From: Aurelia coerulea
Taxonomy: Eukaryota; Cnidaria; Scyphozoa; Semaeostomeae; Ulmaridae
NCBI GenBank assembly: GCA_039566865.1
Contig: CM076948.1
Span: 24,315,001 to 24,379,000, forward strand
DNA: 64,000 nucleotides
Direction of reading: 5' to 3'
Below are positions 9,851 to 23,520 of the stretch, piece after piece (within the stretch, counting starts at the first letter, position 1; the number at the start of each line of letters is the position of its first letter). The notes beneath the pieces are model-generated. The model did no database searches and was not told the DNA's origin. It worked only from the letters and a program-made list of their open reading frames with translations. A program made the translations under genes and the position numbers.

Positions 9851-11659
9851 CTTAAACGGCTGTAACTGTTGCAGGAGTAGAGAAATTCAGCTTTAATCTC
9901 ACAGGTTTCAATAGATGCGAGAATTTGGTAGAGAATCACTACCACAGAAAAGCATCTTTTCCAATGAGCTGAGAAATTTATAGAGAATCATTAATTGATT
10001 TCTTATAGCAATTTTTCGATGCAAAATTAAATGTTGAGTTCATAAATGTCACTTAGAGGGCTGTAACTATTGCAGGAGTAGAGAAATTCAGCTTTATTCT
10101 CACAGGTTTCAATAGATGCGAGAATTTGGTAGAGAATCACTACCAAAGAAAAGCATCTATTCCAATGATCTGAGAAATTTATAGAGAAGCATTAATTGAT
10201 TTCTTATAGCAATTTTTCGATGCAAAATTAAATGTTGAGTTCATAAATGTCACTTAGATGGCTGTAACTGTTGCAAGAGTAGAGATATTAAGCATTAATC
10301 TCACAGGTTTCAATAGATGCGTGAATTTGGTAGAGAATCACTATCACAGAAAAGCATCTATTCCAATGACCTGATAAATTTATAGGGAATCATTAATTGA
10401 AATCTTATAGCAATGTTTCGATGCAATATTAAATGCTGAATTCAAAAATGTCACTTAGATGGCTATAACTGTTGCAGGAGTAGAGAAATTCAGCTTTAAT
10501 CTCACATGTTTCAATAGATGCGAGAATTTGGTAGAGAATCACTACCACAGAAAAGCATCTATTCCAATGACCTGGTAAATTTATAGCGAATCATTAATTG
10601 ATTTCTTATAGCAATGCTTCGATGCAAAATGAAATGCTGAGTTTAAAAATGTCACTTAGAAGGCTGTAACTGTTGCAGGAGTAGAGATATTCAACTTCAA
10701 TCTCACAGGTTTCAATAGATGCGAGAATTTGGTAGAGAATCACTACCACAGAAAAGCATCTATTCCAATGAGCTGAGAAATTTATAGGGAATCATTAATT
10801 GACTTCTTATAGCAATGCTTCGATGCAAAATTAAATGCTGAGTTCATAAATGTTACTTAGATAGCTGTAACTGTTGCAGGAGTAGAGATATTCAGCTTTA
10901 ATCTCACAGTTTTCAATGGATGCGAGAATTTGGTAGAGAATCACTACCACAGAAAAGCATCTATTCCAATGATCTGAGAAATTTATAGAGAAGCATTAAT
11001 TGATTTCTTATAGCAATTTTTCGATGCAAAATTAAATGTTGAGTTCATAAATGTCACTTAGAGGGCTGTAACTATTGCAGGAGTAGAGAAATTCAGCTTT
11101 ATTCTCACAGGTTTCAATAGATGCGAGAATTTGGTTGAGAATCACTACCACAGAAAAGTATCTATTCCAATGAACTGAGAAATTTATAGAGAATCATTAA
11201 TTGATTTCTTATAGCAATGTTTCGATGCAATATTAAATGCTGAGTTGAAAACTTTCACTTAGACAGCTGTAACTGTTGCAGGAGTAGAGATATTCAACTT
11301 TAATCTCACAGGTTTCAATAGATGCGAGAATTTGGTAGAGAATCACTACCACAAAAAAGCATCTATTCCAATGAGCTGAGAAATTTATAGAGAATCATTA
11401 ATTGATTTCTTATAGCAATGCTTCGATGCAAAATTAAATGTTGAGTTCACAAATGTCACTTAGACGGCTGTAACTGTTGCAAGAGTAGAGATATTAAGCA
11501 TTAATCTCACAGGTTTCAATAGATGCGAGAATTTGGTAGAGAATCACTATCACAGAAAAGCATCTATTCCAATGACCTGATAAATTTATAGGGAATCATT
11601 AATTGAAATCTTATAGCAATGTTTCGATGCACCAATAATTGCTGAGTTCATAAAATTCA
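9851..11659 (+). repeat. 9-monomer HOR, complete copy (1,809 bp)
   Basis: Nine monomers start every 201 bp from 9851 to 11459. Marks in order: m1 'cttaaacgg' and 'gcatcttttcc'; m2 'cttagagggctg' with 'taccaaag'; m3 'ttaagcatt' and 'gcgtgaatttgg'; m4 'cacatgtttc' and 'gacctggtaaa'; m5 'caacttcaatc'; m6 'gatagctg' with 'gttttcaatgg'; m7 'gttgagaatc' and 'gtatctatt'; m8 'cacaaaaaagc'; m9 'caccaataattg'. The unit recurs at 11,660, exactly 9 x 201 bp on. Confidence 0.9.
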
Positions 11660-12578
11660 CTTAAACGGCTGTAACTGTTGCAGGAGTAGAGAAATTCAGC
11701 TTTAATCTCACAGGTTTCAATAGATGCGAGAATTTGGTAGAGAATCACTACCACAGAAAAGCATCTTTTCCAATGAGCTGAGAAATTTATAGAGAATCAT
11801 TAATTGATTTCTTATAGCAATTTTTCGATGCAAAATTAAATGTTGAGTTCATAAATGTCACTTAGAGGGCTGTAACTATTGCAGGAGTAGAGAAATTCAG
11901 CTTTATTCTCACAGGTTTCAATAGATGCGAGAATTTGGTAGAGAATCACTACCAAAGAAAAGCATCTATTCCAATGATCTGAGAAATTTATAGAGAAGCA
12001 TTAATTGATTTCTTATAGCAATTTTTCGATGCAAAATTAAATGTTGAGTTCATAAATGTCACTTAGATGGCTGTAACTGTTGCAAGAGTAGAGATATTAA
12101 GCATTAATCTCACAGGTTTCAATAGATGCGTGAATTTGGTAGAGAATCACTATCACAGAAAAGCATCTATTCCAATGACCTGATAAATTTATAGGGAATC
12201 ATTAATTGAAATCTTATAGCAATGTTTCGATGCAATATTAAATGCTGAATTCAAAAATGTCACTTAGATGGCTATAACTGTTGCAGGAGTAGAGAAATTC
12301 AGCTTTAATCTCACATGTTTCAATAGATGCGAGAATTTGGTAGAGAATCACTACCACAGAAAAGCATCTATTCCAATGACCTGGTAAATTTATAGGGAAT
12401 CATTAATTGATTTCTTATAGCAATGCTTCGATGCAAAATGAAATGCTGAGTTTAAAAATGTCACTTAGAAGGCTGTAACTGTTGCAGGAGTAGAGATATT
12501 CAACTTCAATCTCACAGGTTTCAATAGATGCGAGAATTTGGTAGAGAATCACTACCACAGAAAAGCATCTATTCCAAT
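11660..12578 (+). repeat. 9-monomer HOR, trailing partial copy (m1-m5)
   Basis: m1 to m5 start at 11660, 11861, 12062, 12263 and 12464 and match the preceding unit closely. Within m5 the sequence changes near 12,579 to 'ccaattagctg' and 'gagagtc', the tail seen in the monomer at 7640 (offset 4,824 bp, 24 x 201). The HOR therefore ends at another intra-monomer switch. Confidence 0.85.
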
Positions 12579-15500
12579 TAGCTGAGAAATTTATAGAGAG
12601 TCATTAATTGATTTCTTATAGCAATGTTTCGATGCAAAATTAAATGCTGAATTAAAAAATGTCACTTAGATGGCTATAACTGTTGCAGGAGTAGAGAAAT
12701 TCAGCTTTAATCTCACAGGTTTCAATAGATGCGAGAATTTGGTAGAGAATCACTACCACAGAAAAGCATCTTTTCCAATGAGCTGAGAAATTTATAGAGA
12801 ATCATTAATTGATTTCTTATAGCAATGTTTCGATGCAATATTAAATGCTGAATTCAAAAATGTCACTTAGATGGCTATAACTGTTGCAGGAGTAGAGAAA
12901 TTCAGCTTTAATCTCACATGTTTCAATAGATGCGAGAATTTGGTAGAGAATCACTACCACAGAAAAGCATCTATTCCAATGAGCTGAGAAATTTATAGGG
13001 AATCATTAATTGATTTCTTATAGCAATGTTTCGATGCAAAATTAAATGCTGATTTCCAAAATGTCACTTAGACGTCTGTAACTGTTGCAAGAGTAGAGAT
13101 ATTCAGCTTTAATCTCACTGGTTTCAATAGATGCGAGAATTTGGTAGAGAATCACTACCACAAAAAAGCATCTATTCCAATGAGCTGAGAAATTTATAGG
13201 GAATCATTAATTGATTTCTTATAGCAATGTTTCGATGCAAAATTAAATGCTGAGTTCAAAAATGTCCCTTAGACGGCTATAACTGTTGCAGGAGTAGAGA
13301 TATTCAGCTTTAATCTCACAGGTTTCAATAGATGCGAGAATTTGGTAGAGAATCACTACCACAGAAAAGCATCTATTCCAATGAGCTGAGAAATTTATAG
13401 GGAATCATTAATTGACTTCTTATAGCAATGCTTCGATGCAAAATTAATTGCTGAGTTCATAAATGTTACTTAGATAGCTGTAACTGTTGCAGGAGTAGAG
13501 ATATTCAGCTTTAATCTCACAGTTTTCAATGGATGCGAGAATTTGGTAGAGAATCACTACCACAGAAAAGCATCTATTCCAATGATCTGAGAAATTTATA
13601 GAGAAGCATTAATTGATTTCTTATAGCAATTTTTCGATGCAAATTTAAATGTTGAGTTCATAAATGTCACTTAGAGGGCTGTAACTATTGCAGGAGTAGA
13701 GAAATTCAGCTTTAATCTCACAGGTTTCAATAGATGCGAGAATTTGGTAGAGAATCACTACCACAAAAAAGCATCTATTCACATGAGCTGTGAAATTTAT
13801 AGAGAATCATTAATTGATTTCTTATAGCAATGCTTCGATGCAAAATGAAATGCTGAGTTTAAAAATGTCAGTTAGAAGGCTGTAACTGTTGCAGGAGTAG
13901 AGAAATTCAGCTTTAATTTAACAGGTTTCAATAGATGCGAGAATTTGGTAGAGAATCACTACCACAGAAAAGCATCTATTCCAATGAGCTGAGAAATTTA
14001 TAGAGAAGCATTAATTGATTTCTTATAGCAATTTTTCGATGCAAAAATAAATTTTGGGTTCAAAAATGTCACTTAGACGGCTGTAACTGTTGCAGGAGTA
14101 GAGATATTCAACTTTAATCTCACAGGTTTCAATAGATGCGAGAATTTGGTAGAGCATCACTACCACAGAAAAGCATCAATTCCAATGAGCTGACAAATTT
14201 ATAGGGAATGATTAATTGATTTCTTATAGCAATGCTTCGATGCAAAATTAAATGTTGAGTTCACAAATGTCACTTAGACGGCTGTAACTGTTGCAGGAGT
14301 AGAGATATTCAACTTTAATCTCACAGGTTTCAATAGATGCGAGAATTTGGTAGAGAATCACTACCACAGAAAAGCATCTATTTCAATGAGCTGAGAAATT
14401 TATAGGGAATCATTAATTGATCTCTTGTAGCAATTTTGCGATGCAAAATTAAATGCTGCGTTCAAAAATGTCACTTAGACGGCTATAACTGTTGCAGGAG
14501 TAGAGATATTCAACTTTAATCTCACAGGTTTCAATAGATGCGAGAATTTGGTAGAGAATCACTACCACAGAAAAGCATCTATTCCAATGACCTGATAAAT
14601 TTATAGGGAATCATTAATTGATTTCTTATAGCAATGTTTCTATGCAAAATTAAATGCTGAATTCAAAAATGTCACTTAGACGGCTATAACTATTGCAGGA
14701 GTAGAGAAATTCAGCTTTATTCTCACAGGTTTCAATAGACGCGAGAATTTGGTAGAGAATCACTACCACAGAAAAGCATCTATTCCAATGAACTGAGAAA
14801 TTTATAGAAAATCATTAATTGATTTCTTTTAGCAATTTTTCGATGCAAAATTAAATGCTGAGTTGAAAACTTTCACTTAGACAGCTGTAACTGTTGCAGG
14901 AGTAGAGATATTCAGCTTTAATCTCACAGGTTTCAATAGATGCGAGAATTTGGTAGAGAATCACTACCACAGAAAAGCATATATACCAATGAGCTGAGAA
15001 ATTTATAGAGAATCATTAATTGATTTCTTATAGCAATTTTTCGATGCAAAATTAAATGCTGAGTTCAAAAATGTCACTTAGACGGCTATAACTGTTGCAG
15101 GAGTAGAGAAATTCAGCTTTAATCTCACAGGTTTCAATAGATGCGAGAATTTGGTAGAGAATCACTACCACAGAAAAGCATCTATTCCAATGAGCTGAGA
15201 AATTTATAGAGAAGCTTTAATTGATTTCTTATTGCAATGCTTCGATGCAAAATTAAATGCTGAGTTCATAAATGTTACTTAGATAGCTGTAACTGTTGCA
15301 GGAGTAGAGATATTCAGCTTTAATCTCACAGGTTTCAATAGATGCGAGAATTTGGTAGAGAATTACTACCACAGAAAAGCATCTATTCCAATTATCTGAG
15401 AAATTTATAGAGAAGCTTTAATTGATTTCTTATAGCAATTTTTCGATGCAAAATTAAATGTTGAGTTCATAAATGTCACTTAGAGGGCTGTAACTATTGC

Positions 15501-18500
15501 AGGAGTAGAGAAATTCAGCTTTATTCTCACAGGTTTCAATAGATGCGAGAATTTGGTAGAGAATCACTACCACAGAAAAGCATCTATTCCAATGAACTGA
15601 GAAATTTTTAGAGAATCATTAATTGATTTCTTATAGCAATGTTTCGATGCAATATTAAATGCTGAGTTGAAAACTTTCACTTAGACAGCTGTAACTGTTG
15701 CAGGAGTAGATATATTTAGCTTTAATCTCACAGGTTTCAATAGATGCGAGAATTTGGTAGAGAATCACTACCACAGAAAAGCATCTATTCCAATGAGCTG
15801 AGAAATTTATAGAGAATCATTAATTGATTTCTTATAGCAATTTTTCGATGCAAAAATTAAATGCTGAGTTCAAAAATGTCACTTAGACGGCTATAACTTT
15901 TGCAGGAGTAGAGATATTCAGCTTTAATCTCACAGGTTTCAATAGATGCGAGAATTTGGTAGAGAATCACTACCACAAAAAAGCATCTATTCCAATGAGC
16001 TGAGAAATTTATAGGGAATCATTAATTGATTTCTTATAGCAATTTTTCGATGCAAAAAGTAAATGCTGAGTTCAAAAATGTCACTTAGACGGCTATAACT
16101 TTTGCAGGAGTAGAGATATTCAGCTTTAATCTCACAGGTTTCAATAGATGCGAGAATTTGGTAGAGAATCACTACCACAAAAAAGCATCTATTCCAATGA
16201 GCTGAGAAATTTATAGGGAATCATTAATTGATTTCTTATAGCAATGCTTCGATGCATAATTAAATGTTGAGTTCAAAAATGTCACTTAGACGGCTGTAAC
16301 TGTTGCAGGAGTAGAGAAATTCAGCTTTAATCTCACAGGTTTCAATAGATGCGAGAATTTGGTAGAGAATCACTACCACAGAAAAGCATCTATTCCAATG
16401 AGCTGAGAAATTTATAGAGAAGCTTTAATTGATTTCTTATAGCAATGCTTCGATGCAAAATTAAATGCTGAGTTTATAAATGTTACTTAGATAGCTGTAA
16501 CTGTTGCAGGAGTAGAGATATTCAGCTTTAATCTCACAGGTTTCAATAGATGCGAGAATTTGGTAGAGAATTACTACCACAGAAAAGCATCTATTCCAAT
16601 TATCTGAGAAATTTATAGAGAAGCTTTAATTGATTTCTTATAGCAATGCTTCGATGCAAAATTAAATGCTGAGTTCATAAATGTTACTTAGATAGCTGTA
16701 ACTGTTGCAGGAGTAGAGATATTCAGCTTTAATCTCACAGGTTTCAATAGATGCGAGAATTTGATAGAGAATTACTACCACAGAAAAGCATCTATTCCAA
16801 TTATCTGAGAAATTTATAGAGAAGCTTTAATTGATTTCTTATAGCAATTTTTCGATGCAAAATTAAATGTTGAGTTCATAAATGTCACTTAGAGGGCTGT
16901 AACTATTGCAGGAGTAGAGAAATTCAGCTTTATTCTCACAGGTTTCAATAGATGCGAGAATTTGGTAGAGAATCACTACCACAGAAAAGCATCTATTCCA
17001 ATGAACTGAGAAATTTTTAGAGAATCATTAATTGATTTCTTATAGCAATGTTTCGATGCAATATTAAATGCTGAGTTCAAAAATGTCACTTAGACGGCTG
17101 TAACTATTGCAGGAGTAGAGATATTCAGCTTTAATCTCACAGGTTTCAATAGATGCGAGAATTTGGTAGAGAATCACTACCACAAAAAAGCATCTATTCC
17201 AATGAGCTGAGAAATTTATAGGGAATCATTAATTGATTTCTTATAGCAAAGCTTCGATGCAAAATTAAATGCTGAGTTCAAAAATGTCACTTAGATGGCT
17301 GTAACTGTTGCAGGAATAGTTATATTTAGCTTTAATCTCACAGGTTTCAATAGATGCGAGAATTTGGTAGAGAATCACTACCACAGAAAAGCATCTATTC
17401 CAATGAGCTGAGAAATTTATAGAGAATCATTAATTGATTTCTTATAGCAATGCTTCGATGCAAAATTAAATGCTGAGTTCATAAATGTTACTTAGATAGC
17501 TGTAACTGTTGCAGGAGTAGAGATATTCAGCTTTAATGTCACAGTTTTCAATTGATGCGAGAATTTGGTAGAGAATTAGTACCACAGAAAAGCATCTATT
17601 CCAATGATCTGAGAAATTTATAGAGAAGCTTTAATTGATTTCTTATAGCAATTTTTCGATGCAAAATTAAATGTTGAGTTCATAAATGTCACTTAGAGGG
17701 CTGTAACTATTGCAGGAGTAGAGAAATTCAGCTTTATTCTCACAGGTTTCAATAGATGCGAGAATTTGGTAGAGAATCACTACCACAGAAAAGCATCTAT
17801 TCCAATGAACTGAGAAATTTATAGAGAATCATTAATTGATTTCTTATAGCAATGTTTCGATGCAATATTAAATGCTGAGTTGAAAACTTTCACTTAGACA
17901 GCTGTAACTGTTGCAGGAGTAGAGATATTCAGCTTTAATCTCACAGGTTTCAATAGATGCGAGAATTTGGTAGAGAATCACTACCACAGAAAAGCATATA
18001 TTCCAATGAGCTGAGAAATATATAGGAAATCATTAATTGATTTCTTATAGCAATGCGTCGATGCAAAATTAAATGCTGAGTTCATAAATGTTACTTAGAT
18101 AGCTGTAACTGTTGCAGGTGTAGAGATATTCAGCTTTAATCTCACAGTTTTCAATGGATGCGAGAATTTGGTAGAGAATCACTACCACAGAAAAGCATCT
18201 ATTTCAATGAGCTGAGAAATTTATAGGAAATCATTAAATGATTTCTTATAGCAATGCTTCGATGCAAATGTAAATGCTGAGTTCAAAAATGTCACTTAGA
18301 AGGCTGTAACTGTTGCAGGAGTAGAGGTATTCAGCTTTAATCTCACAGGTTTCAATAGATGCGAGAATTTGGTAGAGAATCACTACCACAGAAAAGCATC
18401 TATTTTAATGAGCTGAGAAATTTATAGGGAATCATTAATTGATCTCTTGTAGCAATGCTTCGATGCAAAATGAAATGCTGAGTTCAAAATTGTCACTTAG

Positions 18501-19299
18501 ACGGCTATAACTGTTGCAGGAGTAGAGATATTCAACTTTAATCTCACAGGTTTCAATAGATGCGAGAATTTGGTAGAGAATCACTACCACAGAAAAGCAT
18601 CCATTCCAATTAGCTGAAAAATTTATAGAGAGTCATTAATTGATTTCTTATAGCAATGTTTCGATGCAAAATTAAATGCTGAATTAAAAAATGTCACTTA
18701 TATGGCTATAACTGTTGCAGGAGTAGAGATATTCAGCTTTAATCTCACAGGTTTCAATAGATGCGAGAATTTGATAGAGAATCACTATCATAGAAAAGCA
18801 TCTATTCCAATGACCTGATAACTTTATAGGGAATCATTAATTGAAATCTTATAGCAATGTTTCGATGCACCCATAATTACTGAGTTCATAAAATTCACTT
18901 AAACGGCTGTAACTGTTGCAGGAGTAGAGAAATTCAGCTTTAATCTCACAGGTTTCAATAGATGCGAGAATTTGGTAGAGAATCACTACCACAGAAAAGC
19001 ATCTTTTCCAATGAGCGGAGAAATTTATAGAGAATCCTTAATTGAAATCTTATAGCAATGTTTCGATGCAATATTAAATGCTGAATTCAAAAATGTCACT
19101 TAGATGGCTATAGCTGTTGCAGGAGTAGAGAAATTCAGCTTTAATCTCACAGGTTTCAATAGATGCGAGAATTTGGTAGAGAATCACTACCACAGAAAAG
19201 CATCTATTCCAATGACCTGAGAAATTTATAGAGAATCATTAATTGATTTCTTATAGCAATGTTTCGATGCAATATTAAATGCTGAGTTCAAAACTTTCA
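12579..19299 (+). repeat. Irregular family I monomers without a sustained HOR
   Basis: About 33 monomers of family I types follow without a long regular period. The 'cttagagggctgtaactattg' type marks the order: it starts at 13670, 15479, 16888 and 17692, so spacing is 1,809, 1,409 and 804 bp. The 2-bp excess in 1,409 comes from two 202-bp monomers at 15,680-16,083. The type ending 'ccaattatctg' with 'gaattactacc' is present at 15,278, 16,486 and 16,687, the last two adjacent. The one computed open frame in the window (15,987-16,178, minus strand) lies here and is not a gene. Confidence 0.8.
15882..16284 (+). repeat. Adjacent near-identical monomer pair
   Basis: The monomers at 15882 (202 bp) and 16084 (201 bp) share 'ctataacttttgcagg', not noticed elsewhere in the window, and 'cacaaaaaagc'. 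The first ends with 'gcaaaaagtaaatgc', a T-to-G change plus one extra a. That change removes a minus-strand TAA present in ordinary monomers and creates a chance 63-codon open frame. A single-monomer tandem duplication is the simplest explanation of the pair. Confidence 0.75.
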
Positions 19300-20706
19300 C
19301 TTAGACAGCTGTAACTAATGCAGGAGTAGAGATATTCAGCTTCAATCTCACAGGTTTCAATAGATGCGAGAATTTGGTAGAGAATCACTACCACAGAAAA
19401 GCATATATTCCAATGAGCTGAGAAATTTATAGAGAATCATTAATTGATTTCTTATAGCAATTTTTCGATGCAAAATAAAATGGTGAGTTCAAAAATGTCA
19501 CTTAGACGGCTATAACTGTTGCAGGAGTAGAGATATTAAGCATTAATCTCACAGGTTTCAATAGATGCGAGAATTTGGTAGAGCATCACTACAACAGAAA
19601 AGCATCTATTCCAATGAGCTGAGAAATTTATAGGGAATCATTAATTGATTTCTTATAGCAATGCTTCGATGCAAAATTAAATGCTGAGTTCAAAAATGTC
19701 ACTTAGATGGCTGTAACTGTTGCAGGAGGAGAGATAGTTAGCTTTAATCTCACAGGTTTCAATAGATGCGAGAATTTGGTAGAGAATCACTATCACAGAA
19801 AAGCATCTATTCCAATGAGCTGAGAAATTTATAGGGAATCATTAATTGATTTCTTATAGCAATATTTCGATGCAAAATTAAATGCTGAGTTCAAAATTGT
19901 CACTTAGAAGGCTGTAACTGTTGCAGGAGTAGAGATATTCAACTTTAATCTCACAGGTTTCAATAGATTCGAGAATTTGGTAGAGAATCACTTCCACAGA
20001 AAAGCATCTATTCCAATGAGCTGAGAAATTTATAGGAAATCATTAATTGATTTCTTATAGCAATGCTTCGATGCAAAATTAAATGCTGAGTTCATAAATG
20101 TTACTTAGATAGCTGTAACTGTTGCAGGTGTAGAGATATTCAGCTTTAATCTCACAGTTTTCAATGGATGCGAGAATTTGGTAGAGAATCACTACCACAG
20201 AAAAGCATCTATTTCAATGAGTTGAGAAATTTATAGGAAATCATTAAATGATTTCTTATAGCAATGCTTCGATGCAAATGTAAATGCTGAGTTCAAAAAT
20301 GTCACTTAGAAGGCTGTAACTGTTGCAGGAGTAGAGGTATTCAACTTTAATATCACAGGTTTCAGTAGATGCGAGAATTTGGTAGAGAATCACTACCACA
20401 GAAAAGCATCTATTTTAATGAGCTGAGAAATTTATAGGGAATCATTAATTGATCTCTTGTAGCAATGCTTCGATGCAAAATGAAATGCTGAGTTCAAAAT
20501 TGTCACTTAAAAGGCTGTAACTGTTGCCGGAGTAGAGATATTCAACTTTAATCTCACAGGTTTTAATAGATGCGAGAATTTGGTAGAGAATCACTCCCAC
20601 AGAAAAGCATCTATTCCAATGACCTGAGAAATTTATAGAGAATCATTAATTGATTTCTTATAGCAATGTTTCGATGCAATATTAAATGCTGAGTTCAAAA
20701 CTTTCA
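19300..20706 (+). repeat. 7-monomer HOR, copy 1 (1,407 bp)
   Basis: Seven monomers start every 201 bp. Marks in order: 'acagctgtaactaatgcag'; 'gagcatcactacaac' with 'ttaagcatt'; 'ggaggagagatagttag'; 'gattcgag' with 'cttccac'; 'gcaggtgtagag' with 'gttttcaatgg'; 'gaggtattcaac' with 'aatatcac' and 'ttcagtag'; and 'gttgccggag' with 'gacctgag'. The seventh starts at 20506. The unit recurs at 20,707. Confidence 0.93.
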
Positions 20707-22113
20707 CTTAGACAGCTGTAACTAATGCAGGAGTAGAGATATTCAGCTTCAATCTCACAGGTTTCAATAGATGCGAGAATTTGGTAGAGAATCACTACCA
20801 CAGAAAAGCATATATTCCAATGAGCTGAGAAATTTATAGAGAATCATTAATTGATTTCTTATAGCAATTTTTCGATGCAAAATAAAATGGTGAGTTCAAA
20901 AATGTCACTTAGACGGCTATAACTGTTGCAGGAGTAGAGATATTAAGCATTAATCTCACAGGTTTCAATAGATGCGAGAATTTGGTAGAGCATCACTACA
21001 ACAGAAAAGCATCTATTCCAATGAGCTGAGAAATTTATAGGGAATCATTAATTGATTTCTTATAGCAATGCTTCGATGCAAAATTAAATGCTGAGTTCAA
21101 AAATGTCACTTAGATGGCTGTAACTGTTGCAGGAGGAGAGATAGTTAGCTTTAATCTCACAGGTTTCAATAGATGCGAGAATTTGGTAGAGAATCACTAT
21201 CACAGAAAAGCATCTATTCCAATGAGCTGAGAAATTTATAGGGAATCATTAATTGATTTCTTATAGCAATATTTCGATGCAAAATTAAATGCTGAGTTCA
21301 AAATTGTCACTTAGAAGGCTGTAACTGTTGCAGGAGTAGAGATATTCAACTTTAATCTCACAGGTTTCAATAGATTCGAGAATTTGGTAGAGAATCACTT
21401 CCACAGAAAAGCATCTATTCCAATGAGCTGAGAAATTTATAGGAAATCATTAATTGATTTCTTATAGCAATGCTTCGATGCAAAATTAAATGCTGAGTTC
21501 ATAAATGTTACTTAGATAGCTGTAACTGTTGCAGGTGTAGAGATATTCAGCTTTAATCTCACAGTTTTCAATGGATGCGAGAATTTGGTAGAGAATCACT
21601 ACCACAGAAAAGCATCTATTTCAATGAGTTGAGAAATTTATAGGAAATCATTAAATGATTTCTTATAGCAATGCTTCGATGCAAATGTAAATGCTGAGTT
21701 CAAAAATGTCACTTAGAAGGCTGTAACTGTTGCAGGAGTAGAGGTATTCAACTTTAATATCACAGGTTTCAGTAGATGCGAGAATTTGGTAGAGAATCAC
21801 TACCACAGAAAAGCATCTATTTTAATGAGCTGAGAAATTTATAGGGAATCATTAATTGATCTCTTGTAGCAATGCTTCGATGCAAAATGAAATGCTGAGT
21901 TCAAAATTGTCACTTAAAAGGCTGTAACTGTTGCCGGAGTAGAGATATTCAACTTTAATCTCACAGGTTTTAATAGATGCGAGAATTTGGTAGAGAATCA
22001 CTCCCACAGAAAAGCATCTATTCCAATGACCTGAGAAATTTATAGAGAATCATTAATTGATTTCTTATAGCAATGTTTCGATGCAATATTAAATGCTGAG
22101 TTCAAAACTTTCA
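20707..22113 (+). repeat. 7-monomer HOR, copy 2 (1,407 bp)
   Basis: All seven monomers are present in the order of copy 1, and the two copies look nearly identical by eye, including rare changes such as 'ctcccacag' in the seventh monomer. The period is exactly 7 x 201 with no net indel. Confidence 0.94.
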
Positions 22114-23520
22114 CTTAGACAGCTGTAACTAATGCAGGAGTAGAGATATTCAGCTTCAATCTCACAGGTTTCAATAGATGCGAGAATTTGGTAGAGAATC
22201 ACTACCACAGAAAAGCATATATTCCAATGAGCTGAGAAATTTATAGAGAATCATTAATTGATTTCTTATAGCAATTTTTCGATGCAAAATAAAATGGTGA
22301 GTTCAAAAATGTCACTTAGACGGCTATAACTGTTGCAGGAGTAGAGATATTAAGCATTAATCTCACAGGTTTCAATAGATGCGAGAATTTGGTAGAGCAT
22401 CACTACAACAGAAAAGCATCTATTCCAATGAGCTGAGAAATTTATAGGGAATCATTAATTGATTTCTTATAGCAATGCTTCGATGCAAAATTAAATGCTG
22501 AGTTCAAAAATGTCACTTAGATGGCTGTAACTGTTGCAGGAGGAGAGATAGTTAGCTTTAATCTCACAGGTTTCAATAGATGCGAGAATTTGGTAGAGAA
22601 TCACTATCACAGAAAAGCATCTATTCCAATGAGCTGAGAAATTTATAGGGAATCATTAATTGATTTCTTATAGCAATATTTCGATGCAAAATTAAATGCT
22701 GAGTTCAAAATTGTCACTTAGAAGGCTGTAACTGTTGCAGGAGTAGAGATATTCAACTTTAATCTCACAGGTTTCAATAGATTCGAGAATTTGGTAGAGA
22801 ATCACTTCCACAGAAAAGCATCTATTCCAATGAGCTGAGAAATTTATAGGAAATCATTAATTGATTTCTTATAGCAATGCTTCGATGCAAAATTAAATGC
22901 TGAGTTCATAAATGTTACTTAGATAGCTGTAACTGTTGCAGGTGTAGAGATATTCAGCTTTAATCTCACAGTTTTCAATGGATGCGAGAATTTGGTAGAG
23001 AATCACTACCACAGAAAAGCATCTATTTCAATGAGTTGAGAAATTTATAGGAAATCATTAAATGATTTCTTATAGCAATGCTTCGATGCAAATGTAAATG
23101 CTGAGTTCAAAAATGTCACTTAGAAGGCTGTAACTGTTGCAGGAGTAGAGGTATTCAACTTTAATATCACAGGTTTCAGTAGATGCGAGAATTTGGTAGA
23201 GAATCACTACCACAGAAAAGCATCTATTTTAATGAGCTGAGAAATTTATAGGGAATCATTAATTGATCTCTTGTAGCAATGCTTCGATGCAAAATGAAAT
23301 GCTGAGTTCAAAATTGTCACTTAAAAGGCTGTAACTGTTGCCGGAGTAGAGATATTCAACTTTAATCTCACAGGTTTTAATAGATGCGAGAATTTGGTAG
23401 AGAATCACTACCACAGAAAAGCATCTATTCCAATGACCTGAGAAATTTATAGAGAATCATTAATTGATTTCTTATAGCAATGCTTCGATGCAATATTAAA
23501 TGCTGAGTTCAAAACTTTTA
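22114..23520 (+). repeat. 7-monomer HOR, copy 3 (1,407 bp)
   Basis: This copy has the same seven monomers. It differs from copy 2 in the seventh monomer, with 'ctaccacag' instead of 'ctcccacag' and 'gcaatgcttcg' instead of 'gcaatgtttcg' near its end, and 'aacttttac' at the junction with copy 4. Confidence 0.93.

Noticed and set aside
15987..16178. Open reading frame of 63 codons on the minus strand, with a GTG start
   Set aside because: It lies wholly within satellite monomers. It is open only because the monomer at 15,882 has a T-to-G change that removes a TAA and one extra a; ordinary monomers stop in this frame. There is no start context or similarity to a protein, and codon content is that of the repeat. 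It is chance.
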